Shown here in pieces: positions 8,621-16,033 of a stretch of DNA of 16,033 nt (positions are counted from its first letter, which is position 1; each line of letters starts with the position of its first letter). The position numbers and the translations under genes are program-made. This DNA is from Coemansia sp. RSA 1804 (lineage: Eukaryota > Kickxellomycota > Kickxellomycetes > Kickxellales > Kickxellaceae): positions 1 to 16,033 of the forward strand of contig JANBTH010000498.1 in NCBI GenBank assembly GCA_027578815.1, written 5' to 3'. The notes below the pieces were generated by a model. It was given only the letters and a program-made list of their open reading frames with translations, made no database searches and was not told where the DNA came from.

Positions 8621-9443
8621 TGTGCAGATATATCCGGTGGCTATCTGTGTTGGTCTTTCAAACAAAGGCGTATGTCTACATTCAAAGAAAATAACGTTTG
8701 ACAACGGAATTCACAGTAACACAAAGGTCAGAGTGGTGAAAACGAAACAGGAGGTACGTATAGGCAGTAAATAAAGTACAGAAGACAAGAAAAGATAAAG
8801 AGCGGCACTCTGCTTGTCTGGTTGTTCCGATCAAAACAGGGCTGAACACGAATTCTATCTTCCACAGATATCCATAGTCGACAAGGCAAGGGCGATAATG
8901 GCAGATCGGCACTTGTGTCGGCCTCCTTGACCAGAGGCAGTGCATCCTAGAGGTTTTCAAATCGAATCTGTCGATTATATTGGATTCAACAACTACGAGC
9001 ACGCAAGGCATTTACTAGCCATTTCGGGAGACCACAGATATGGCGGTATCTTCACGTAGTGCTTACCTAGAGAACGAATAAACCAGAAAGAATGAAAAGG
9101 ACAAGACCAGGCAATAAGAAAAGAAAACTGGCTATCTAATTAACACGGTTTTTTTTTTGAAGAGACAAAGAGAACTGCAAATGCGCCAACGATTAAGCCA
9201 AAGTTTTTTTGGGACTGATAAATCTGCAGTTTCGGTTTCATTGAGAGACTTGACTCGCTGTGGCTCGCCATGTGTTAGGAGTTCGGTTCGATGCGAACCG
9301 AAAGGCCGGATCATCTCCTTCACAGCGAAACAAAAAAGTACGGGAATGACAAGAAAGAAAATTAACAGTTTTATAAGAGAAAGGTAAAAAGCCGCAATAA
9401 TGAACTGGGGTTATGGCGCTAGGACCAGGCAAGCCAATTCTGC
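8621..9443 (-). promoter_or_regulatory. bL12m promoter / RasGAP 3' UTR, no gene seen
   Basis: This 823-bp stretch between bL12m and the RasGAP stop has no supported gene. A 109-codon minus-strand frame at 8682-9011 shows no family resemblance. I looked for tRNA A and B boxes and found none that fit. The half near 8621 should be the bL12m promoter and leader. The half near 9443 should be the RasGAP 3' UTR, which includes an A/T run at 9149-9158 and the 21-nt perfect palindrome at 9282-9302. Confidence 0.5.
9282..9302. repeat. Perfect 21-nt inverted repeat
   Basis: TTCGGTTCG and CGAACCGAA are exact reverse complements separated by ATG. As RNA this is a 9-bp GC-rich stem with a 3-nt loop; as DNA it is a symmetric site for a dimeric protein. 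It lies 142 nt beyond the RasGAP stop codon. Function is unknown. Confidence 0.85.
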
Positions 9444-12400
9444 TCAGCGAGGATCAGGCATCTTGCTTTTACGACGGAGACCAAGGTCCTCATATTCCTC
9501 AGACAGTCTGCGCTCGGCCGACCGCTGGCGCCCAAACTGAGGAACAAATCGACGGGCGCTTTCCTGGCTGGTCTTGGAGTTGGGCTGTGAAAGAACCACA
9601 GTGTCGGGCATGCGTCCAGGCGACGACAAGCGCTTGGCATAATGAACAATGGGCTTCAGCTCGCGGCAAGCATCGGTCATCTGCTGGTGGAGCGTCTGGT
9701 TGCTGCGTAACGGGCCGTGCACATACGCTTCTAGCTTGGAAAAGTTTCCTTCCAGACAGATTAAAAAGTCGATTGTCACCAGGCTCTCGTCAACTATCTC
9801 ATTGTCCAGCAGCGAGTCAAAGACAGACGAGGATACCGCAACAGCCGCCGATGATGATGAGGACGTGTGAGGTGGAATATCGATTGTTATGCGCGACGGT
9901 TGAACCCCAGCGGCCTGCGGTCGCATTGAAGCTGCAGCTTCAGCAGATGCCTGTCTGACTATCCGAGGCGCACGCTCTCCTTTTCCCGAAACGTCCGACG
10001 GAAGCGGCGGCAACGGTGGCAGCGGAGGAATGTTTGTCTGTCGGGCGTCTGGCGTGGGCGGCAACAAGCCCATCGGCATGTGAGAATGCATGAGCGACAT
10101 ACGACTCTTGCGCTGCTCTTCCTTGGTCGCAATCTTGGCACCTACAGAAACAACCTGAAACTGCGAGGCCAGCTCGTCTATAGTGAATGAGTCGTCGTCT
10201 GAGTCGTCTGAGTCGCTGTCGGAGAGACTATCGCCATCATCATCATCATCATCGCTATCGTCATCGCTGATGCCATCGCTGGTGCTAATGTTCCCAGGGC
10301 CATTGTCTGGCGTTGGCGATGCGTTGGCATTGGAAGATATAGAATGGAGGAAATGCCGAAGCTTCGGGCGGTACTCCTTGATAAGGCCGTTCATGGGCAT
10401 AAGATACGGCTCCTTTGCGCCGAACGAAACCCCATTGCAAAGCACAGCAAGCACCTTGGCACATAATAGCAACCCGCGGCGGTTGTCGGGGGACAGCTTT
10501 ACATCAAGCCCGTATGCGTCTGGCGCGGTTAGAATCGGAATAAAGAACCGGACAAATATCATCATGCTAATCACAGTTTCAACGGGAGTGAAGTATGATC
10601 CGCTGAAGCGTCGGCTTGTGTGCTTGCTGAGGCGCGTTGACATGCTTGGGCTCATGGTCTTGCGAGGACTCTGCGTCTGACGCCATGTGCTTTTGATCTC
10701 GCTTGCCCGAAGTGGAATCGGCGCGTACGGCTGTTTCGTTTTGCCGGCAGAGACCAATGAATCCGGCTTGTCGGGGCTGGAAAACGTAGATGACATCATG
10801 GTGATCAGGGACTGGCGCGCCTCATTGCAGTACCTGTCGCTATCTGTAATCTGCGCAGAGCCAACATTAAAGCTACCACCGCCGCTATGGCTGGCCAGCT
10901 CTGCATGGCGCGGAGATGGCCCAGCCCTTGGGACGCCAGGCCTTTGCTTTACAGATAAAGATCCAAGGGGATTGTCCTTGTCTGGATGCTCGAGCCACTC
11001 GTCAAGCGCAGCTCTAATGTCAGACATGATATCCACCTGCACCGTCGTCTTGAGATCCTTCTCCCAATCCCTCAGCTCCAGAATAGGCTGCTCTGGCTCT
11101 TTCTGTTTTGGCACCGGCGTGCACTGCCGACTGACTTTACGTGGCGTGTTCGAAAGCGTAGATGGGAGCTCCCACGAGTCCTCTATGCGGGTGCGAATGG
11201 TAGCACAGAGCTGCCGCATCTCAGCAGGCGCATGCTTACCAGCCGAAAAGACGGCGTCTAGAACAGAGCGGCACACGCAGTACAGGTTGTAGGCGTTGCG
11301 CGATATTGTAGCTGCGTCATTGCTGTTGGCAAGGCGGTTCGGATCCAGCTCGCAGTTGTGGACAAATGGCGATATGGCAGTCATCACAGGCTGCAGAATC
11401 GACACCAAATAACTGCGGCAGCTCTGTTGTAGGTAACACACCACCAGCATGGTCGCAAGATTATTGTCGCGGAGAATGTTGCGCGGGTTGGGCGACACCT
11501 GTGCGTAGTTCTGGAGGTGCAGATCAAAGGCACCCATGACAAAGGTGTCCACCTGGTCCACTGTCTTGGGATTACCGCGCAAAAACGAGACCAGATGGCT
11601 GGCCATCGTCGCTGCCTTGTCGCCAGATACGTCGAGACAGCACAGAAGCTTGGCAAGGGCAAAGTCGTTTTGCAGGAGAAGCTCGGTAGATCTCTGCTGC
11701 AGATACTGGGTCTCAACCTCGCTCGTATGGGCCTAGCACAGCACAATCGAGGATGAAAGAAAACAGAGAGAAAAGCAAAAGTACGCATCCAAATGTTAGA
11801 AAAAGAAAAAAAACAGTCAGCGCAATGGCACGAGCTAGAAAATAGCACATGTGCCTATGCATGCGCACACGCACACACTGGCAAAAGAAAAAGCACTTAT
11901 TCAGGCAAAGCAAGCGATGCCAAACCCTTTTGAAACTGAGAGGCTCTGCTTCTTGCCTTTTTTCTCTCTCCAGCGGCGATCACTGCCCACACTCGGACTT
12001 TGCACGGCATTCGACTGCCACAATAGCACAAGCACTTCATCATGCGTGGGTTTTAGGGTGTGAAGCGCCAAGCAGAAAAACGCATCTGCTCACAAAGGAG
12101 GCCAAGTGGAGGGAAAAGGGACACGATGGTGAAGGCCAAAGCAAGAACTCTCTCCTGCCTTTGTACGCGAAGAGGGGAAGAGGGAGCTGCAGGCGAGCAA
12201 AGAATAGCCAATCCACAGAACAGAAATGCGAATGCCAGCATTTGGCTCCACTTTGCCTCCAAACCACAAAGAGGTCGCATAAAAACAATGCCAGCCAACA
12301 AGCAAGGGGGGAGGGAATAATAGGGTGGCGCCGGTCTTGAAGCGGCTATATCCATCGCATACATACCCTGTCTACTCGTACGTGTTGTTGCGTTGTCTCT

Positions 12401-12873
12401 GCGGTTGGAGCCCGCGACCCACGGTGCTTGAACAGGCGGCTGAGGCGGTCGTTGATCTAGTTTATGTTGGTGCACCAGAAAAAAGGGGGTGAATAATGCA
12501 CATGCCATTTTTGTGCAAGTTGCAGCACGCCCAGAAACAAAAACAAGACAGAAAAGACCACAACAAGAACAAGTTTAGCAAAAGATCCCACACAGCTCAT
12601 TGTCCATCGGCCACGAAGTGAAGAGAAAAGACCCCACGAAGGGAAGAAGGAAAAGCAGCCGCATAATCCGCTTCCCAGACGGGACAGCCTATATGCTTGC
12701 CAGGCAGCCAGCCAGCTAGTCGGTACCAAGGTGGTCTGCCATCCACAGGAACGCCCGTGTGCAGCTTAACTTACCGAGCTCCCTTGGTTTTGGTTTCGTC
12801 GCCGTGGAATGGGCGACGGCGTGTTCTTCAAATTGAACGGAAGGACTCCGAGAAACGCCTCGGCTGTAGGCAT
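9444..12873 (-). CDS. RasGAP-domain protein, three exons
   Basis: I infer exon 1 12873-12775, exon 2 12456-12367 and exon 3 11732-9444, all phase 0, giving 825 residues from MPTAEAFLGVLPFNL. The GAP domain starts at about residue 70. ILRDNNLATML carries the arginine finger (Arg151), followed by CELDPNRL. After a long insertion (about 250-440) come IFVRFFIPILTAPDAYGL (the FLR motif as FVR, about 455-473) and the closing VSFGAKEPYLMPMN block. RasGAPs switch off Ras-type GTPases by supplying the arginine to the active site. Downstream lie an acidic Asp/Ser run (about 552-577), a proline stretch (IPPLPPLPPLP) that could bind SH3 or WW domains, and a C-terminal region I do not recognise (about 700-770). 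I cannot say which fungal class (S. pombe Gap1-like, Bud2-like) it belongs to. Taking only the ATG at 11606 would lose 105 residues. Confidence 0.85.
10183..10266 (-). repeat. Acidic Asp/Ser low-complexity tract with (CAT)6
   Basis: The plus strand shows six CAT units at 10235-10252, which read as consecutive Asp codons on the coding strand within a longer Asp/Ser run. It marks a disordered acidic linker after the GAP domain and is a likely length-variable microsatellite. Confidence 0.85.
10595..11174 (-). other. Insertion inside the RasGAP domain
   Basis: This region encodes about residues 250-443. It separates the arginine-finger half of the GAP fold (ending near RTRIEDSWELP) from the FVR-motif half (starting near YFTPVETVISMM). 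It is Ser/Pro/Lys-rich and probably mostly disordered, with one helical-looking patch (VDIMSDIRAALDEWLEHP). In compact RasGAPs these two halves are contiguous. Confidence 0.7.
11733..12366 (-). other. RasGAP intron 2 (634 nt)
   Basis: The minus-strand donor is GTATGT after codon 63 (VRVDR). A CTAAC branch site lies at 11795-11799, with pyrimidine tracts between it and the acceptor TGTGCTAG before GCCCATACG. The intron is phase 0 and two to four times longer than the others here. Frames inside it on either strand look like noise, and I found no convincing snoRNA. Confidence 0.72.
12457..12774 (-). other. RasGAP intron 1 (318 nt)
   Basis: On the minus strand, donor GTAAGT follows codon 33 (GSS) and acceptor AAACTAG precedes ATCAACGACCGC. 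The intron is phase 0. No close consensus branch site stands out; CTAAAC near 12573-12578 is distant. The frame reads into a TAG at the acceptor, so splicing is needed to continue. Confidence 0.7.
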
Positions 12874-13242
12874 CGTCGTTGACGCTATACGGCGTGGTGG
12901 CTATGTAATCGGGCAGACGAGCGAGTGTGGAAACGGCAAGCAGAATAATTTGAAAAAGGCAGAACAAAGGCGTGTAGGAAAAGCAGGGATAAAGACAAAA
13001 TATTATAAAAATATTAGTCAAAAAGAATACATTCTGGCACATTTAAAAGTGAGACCAGCTCCACAAAAAGGAAAAGAAAGAGGGCTTCCTCCAAAAAAAA
13101 ACATAAGCACCACAAAAGGCCAAGCGCTAGAGCAAACTAAGGAACAACAGCATTCGCCGCTCGCTGATTGGACCGCTGTTGGCCTGTGCTTGTGAGCATG
13201 CCAAACTGCCTCACCAAATGCTTGTCTGTCGTGCTTCTGTGC
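12874..13242 (-). promoter_or_regulatory. RasGAP promoter / YME2 3' UTR
   Basis: This 369-bp gap contains no supported gene. An AT-rich block at 12999-13015 (two AATATT copies around ATAAA) lies about 130 nt upstream of the RasGAP ATG and could act as a TATA region. A minus-strand CCAAT sits at 13167-13171, within what may still be YME2 3' UTR. Assignments are inferred from position. Confidence 0.35.
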
Positions 13243-16033
13243 TTACAGTTCCGCCAGCAGCCTTGCATTTTTCCTATTCTCGGCATCCCACATGTCGATT
13301 TTATTCTGGCTGTCGTGGATGGTCCGTAACAGGAACCGCACACGGCCTTGGAGCTCGCTGGGAATCCCAGGAATCACCAGCAGCGGTAGCTTATCTGCTG
13401 CATTGTCACCATTTGCCTTGGTGCCACCGTTACCACCGCCAGACTCACTATGCGAGGATTTACTCCCAGAGCCCCGCCCAAATAGCCAACCGAACCATGA
13501 CTGCGACCGCTGCTGCTGCTGCAAAGACTGCTTTCTCTGTGCAACATCTGCTTCGTCGTCAAGCAGCTGCATCCTAGCGCCATGATCCAAAGAGCGGATA
13601 GACTGTGCAACGAATGCATCCAGGGGCGGCTGGCTGCTGCCTTTGTTGCCAGCCCTCTTGTCGCCAGAGCGCGTGCCCTTGGATGCGGCAAGCATCGCCA
13701 TGCTCGATGTCAGCGTGCCGAATGCGTCTGAGCTGGCCTTGAACACGTTGAGCAGAGATAGCTCTTCCTCGGCCTTGCGGATCTTTGCAGTTTCCAGCTC
13801 AATGTACTTTTTGTTCATCTTTATAACCATCGAGCTGGCAAACCCGGGATCCTCGAGTATACGCTCAAACGACGTGCTATACACTGGCCGCCCAGGAAGA
13901 ATGCGTGATGGCCGGTCGTTGTCGTATACCATCGTAATCAGCTGCGCATCAGCCAGCCCCAGAAGCGCCTTGTCATCTCCTGCAAACAGTGGCGAGTTGC
14001 GGATACGGTCATACTCGACTCTCTCGTGCTTTGCAAGCTCTGTCAGGATGCACCAAAACTGCTCCGGCGTCCATGTGTGCTCGTATTGTCCAACCTCCGA
14101 GTCATCTGCAAACGCGTACTTGCGGATCTCGGTGATCGAGCGCTGAATTATATCCTCGAGTGCTCCGTCCAGGGTCTCTCCAGCATTCACTTTCTGCACA
14201 AATACATGTAGGTCCTCCAGTCGCCCACCGAGAACGGACGCCGCATACGCAACCCGGTCGCTCGATACCATATCCAGCCTGCGCTGGTATTCGGCAGCCT
14301 TGTTGGCAGCAGAGACATCGTCCTCGCTCCCATTCGACGATATCTCTGCCGACTGGGCAGGGAACGATGGCGCCAGCTGTTGCTGAAGCAGTGTGATCGC
14401 ACCCATTGGAGAGGCGTCGCTCAGCGAAATCAGACTTGCTGCGCGCTGCGGCTGTGCCCGCTGAATCTCGTGGTACCCGCTGATGTTGCTGGTAGTAAAT
14501 ATGAAATGCGCAAGCCCTGCCTCCACAATGTTAGTCGCCCAATCCAAAATAACTGGAGTAAACGCAATATCCTTGTCCATGAAATTGTGCAGCACAATCA
14601 CCGGTACATCCTCCGGTGGGATGGTCTGCGGCAACGGCGCCATTGCGGGGTTGTTTGCTCTGCTGTTGTTTCGCATCCTTTTTGCATTTTCAGATTTAAG
14701 CGCCGCCAGTCTCTCATGTCGAATCCGAGCCAGCACCAACGCAAGACACTCCAGAATCCGGCGTACCTGAGACTCTGGCGTTGCCGAGATGCCTGCATTG
14801 CCTCCGGTTGTTGCGGTTATCATCAGATCAATTGCATTGGTAATGCTGATGATCGAGTTGAACACTGGCCACCACCCGAGCTCCTTGGCAAGTGCTGACA
14901 TTTGCTCAAGCTCGCTATGCTGGCTTGCCAACTTGTTTGCATCCAGAACAACGCAGTACTTCTTGCGCTGCAGAGCCTTTTCAACAATCTTTGTCTTTCC
15001 AGAGCCATGCGGCCCAGTCACAACTATAAAGTTTTCTGGTGGCTCGTCGAGTATGGATGACAACCGCTCGCATTGGTCAGCCACGCCCGACCATGCAGTG
15101 ATTTCCTCGGTTGCTTCGGTGCTGGAATCGTGGCGCAGGATGCCGTTCATGGCCGCCCGCTTGGCACTCCTCAGCAGCGGAACTCTGTCCAGATCAAACC
15201 TGTGGGTGATCTTGTTTTCAACAAAAAACTCTCGGATCGGATCAAACACCGCATAAATAGCCGCGATCAATGCTGCGGCTGCAAGCGGAATAGTGAACTT
15301 TGAGTGATCTTTGATCCATTGCACAATAACATTCTCTGTGTCCTCCTTGACGTACGACAGCAAAATCTTTGTTGCATCAATGACGCACCCATGGAGGCAG
15401 TTTCGTGCACTAGTTGCCGAATGCAGCCTGACAAAGCGCACAATTGCCCAGCGGGGCGTGTCCTTGCTTGATGAAGGCTGATGCTCAATGTCTAGAATGC
15501 GTCCAAACTCTCTAAACTCTCGGAATATCTGCTCGATCGTCAGGTCCGGCCCAATGAACTCGACGCGTACTTTCTTTGATGGCAGAAGCCGCACTATGTC
15601 CTCATAAAACGGAACCCCTTTTACCGGAAACGACCGTGCTGGGTCAAAACCAAACCAGTTTCCATGCTTTTTAGAAACCAGGTGATTGTCCACTGTGTCA
15701 ACAAGAGTCTTCGCAACGCTCTCTGCACTCTCCTGGCGACTGTTTCTGCCAAACGTAAAGTAGACAACGCTCCCGCCATCCCGGCTATGTGGCTCAATAT
15801 TGTCCACGGAAAACCCGTTGGGCATGTCCTGTGGAATAAGACAAGCAACCTTTCGCTTCATGGCATCCATATTGCGCGACATGAGAAGTGGTCGGGGATC
15901 GAGCCGTCCTGTTTTCAGCGGAAATATTTTATTGATAAACATTCCGGCTCTGTATCTTGTCTCATCGTCAGCCTCGCTGTCGCACACTCTGCTGCCATCA
16001 CAGTGCTCGATTCGTATATGGCGGCGGAACTGA
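13243..16033 (-). CDS. YME2: Yme2/RNA12 mitochondrial inner-membrane protein, 5' partial
   Basis: The frame is open to the window edge with 929 codons visible, so the start and presequence lie outside. GTG at 15987 is not a credible start. Counting from that GTG codon, NKIFPLKTGRLDPRPLL (19-35) is the family N-terminal block. An RRM-like domain follows at 139-205 (RVEFIGPDL...WAIVRFVRL). One transmembrane helix lies at about 231-249, and a P-loop domain has Walker A GPHGSGKT (325-332), a hydrophobic VPVIVL strand (461-466) and a sensor-like FIFTTSN (495-501). The tail has a Lys/Glu-rich helix, a Gln/Gly/Ser-rich stretch around SWFGWLFGRG (830-839) and a conserved end. In yeast, Yme2 spans the inner membrane, with the RRM in the matrix and the AAA-like part in the intermembrane space, and affects mitochondrial DNA escape and nucleoid structure. 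Identity is firm. The tail is longer than I expect for the family. Confidence 0.94.
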   Translation of the reverse strand, partial: QFRRHIRIEHCDGSRVCDSEADDETRYRAGMFINKIFPLKTGRLDPRPLLMSRNMDAMKRKVACLIPQDMPNGFSVDNIEPHSRDGGSVVYFTFGRNSRQESAESVAKTLVDTVDNHLVSKKHGNWFGFDPARSFPVKGVPFYEDIVRLLPSKKVRVEFIGPDLTIEQIFREFREFGRILDIEHQPSSSKDTPRWAIVRFVRLHSATSARNCLHGCVIDATKILLSYVKEDTENVIVQWIKDHSKFTIPLAAAALIAAIYAVFDPIREFFVENKITHRFDLDRVPLLRSAKRAAMNGILRHDSSTEATEEITAWSGVADQCERLSSILDEPPENFIVVTGPHGSGKTKIVEKALQRKKYCVVLDANKLASQHSELEQMSALAKELGWWPVFNSIISITNAIDLMITATTGGNAGISATPESQVRRILECLALVLARIRHERLAALKSENAKRMRNNSRANNPAMAPLPQTIPPEDVPVIVLHNFMDKDIAFTPVILDWATNIVEAGLAHFIFTTSNISGYHEIQRAQPQRAASLISLSDASPMGAITLLQQQLAPSFPAQSAEISSNGSEDDVSAANKAAEYQRRLDMVSSDRVAYAASVLGGRLEDLHVFVQKVNAGETLDGALEDIIQRSITEIRKYAFADDSEVGQYEHTWTPEQFWCILTELAKHERVEYDRIRNSPLFAGDDKALLGLADAQLITMVYDNDRPSRILPGRPVYSTSFERILEDPGFASSMVIKMNKKYIELETAKIRKAEEELSLLNVFKASSDAFGTLTSSMAMLAASKGTRSGDKRAGNKGSSQPPLDAFVAQSIRSLDHGARMQLLDDEADVAQRKQSLQQQQRSQSWFGWLFGRGSGSKSSHSESGGGNGGTKANGDNAADKLPLLVIPGIPSELQGRVRFLLRTIHDSQNKIDMWDAENRKNARLLAEL

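Noticed and set aside
8621..8704. N-terminal extension of bL12m to 8704
   Set aside because: It starts at a TTG codon, lacks presequence character, and the ATG at 8620 with A at -3 begins a typical mitochondrial targeting sequence.
8682..9011. A 109-codon minus-strand frame upstream of bL12m
   Set aside because: It shows no family resemblance, has irregular hydrophobic and Cys content, and overlaps the expected bL12m promoter.
9300..9320. GGATCATCTCCTT resembling the 3' end of bacterial small-subunit rRNA
   Set aside because: It is only 13 bases with one mismatch, and no rRNA sequence precedes it. Eukaryotic 18S rRNA ends differently.
12052..12059. Telomere-like TTTTAGGG
   Set aside because: It is a single copy with no tandem array, inside an intron between ordinary genes.
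12030..12160. C/D-box snoRNA in RasGAP intron 2 (minus-strand ATGATGA)
   Set aside because: The nearest CTGA is about 130 nt away and no terminal stem pairs around the two boxes.
12053..12508. A 151-codon minus-strand frame (starting MACALFTPFF) as the RasGAP first exon
   Set aside because: It ends out of phase with exon 3 at the GTATGT donor and would hit a stop soon after joining. The alternative frame of the same DNA gives phase-0 junctions on both sides.
12716..13042. A 108-codon minus-strand frame covering RasGAP exon 1
   Set aside because: It is in a different frame from the ATG at 12873. Its exon end at GTAAGT would be phase 1 and does not match exon 2.

Overview
The window is nuclear DNA of a fungus. 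The gene set (calnexin, a Hid1-type Golgi protein, Yme2/RNA12, a three-KH RNA-binding protein, a RasGAP, mitochondrial bL12), short GT-AG introns with GTATGT/GTAAGT donors and TAG acceptors, pyrimidine-rich leaders and compact spacing all point that way. A non-Dikarya lineage is possible, but I cannot prove it from this sequence alone.

There are six protein genes. The first (294-1706, plus strand) encodes a three-KH-domain protein of the PCBP/Rnc1 type. It converges on five minus-strand genes, listed here by increasing coordinate: HID1 (5445 down to 2391), calnexin (7695-5953), mitochondrial ribosomal protein bL12m (8620-8084), a RasGAP protein (12873 down to 9444) and YME2 (16033 down to 13243, its 5' end outside the window).

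Two genes need splicing to be read correctly. HID1 has two short 5' exons (21 and 12 codons) that restore an N-myristoylation-type start and the conserved Hid1 N-terminus. The RasGAP has two short 5' exons (33 and 30 codons) that add 105 residues with the third exon's leader. All four introns are phase 0 and lie at the 5' ends of their genes. No tRNA, rRNA, CRISPR array or recognisable mobile element was found.

The genes do not form one pathway. HID1 (Golgi/secretory trafficking) and calnexin (ER glycoprotein folding) are secretory genes side by side. bL12m (mitochondrial translation) and YME2 (inner membrane, mitochondrial DNA maintenance) are both mitochondrial and flank the RasGAP. Each gene appears to have its own promoter. 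I see no new multi-gene system. The features most worth checking are the 5' microexon structures, a RasGAP domain split by an insertion of about 190 residues, the W-rich C-terminal segment and atypical Walker B region of Yme2, a perfect 21-nt palindrome, and a possible leader intron in the KH gene.
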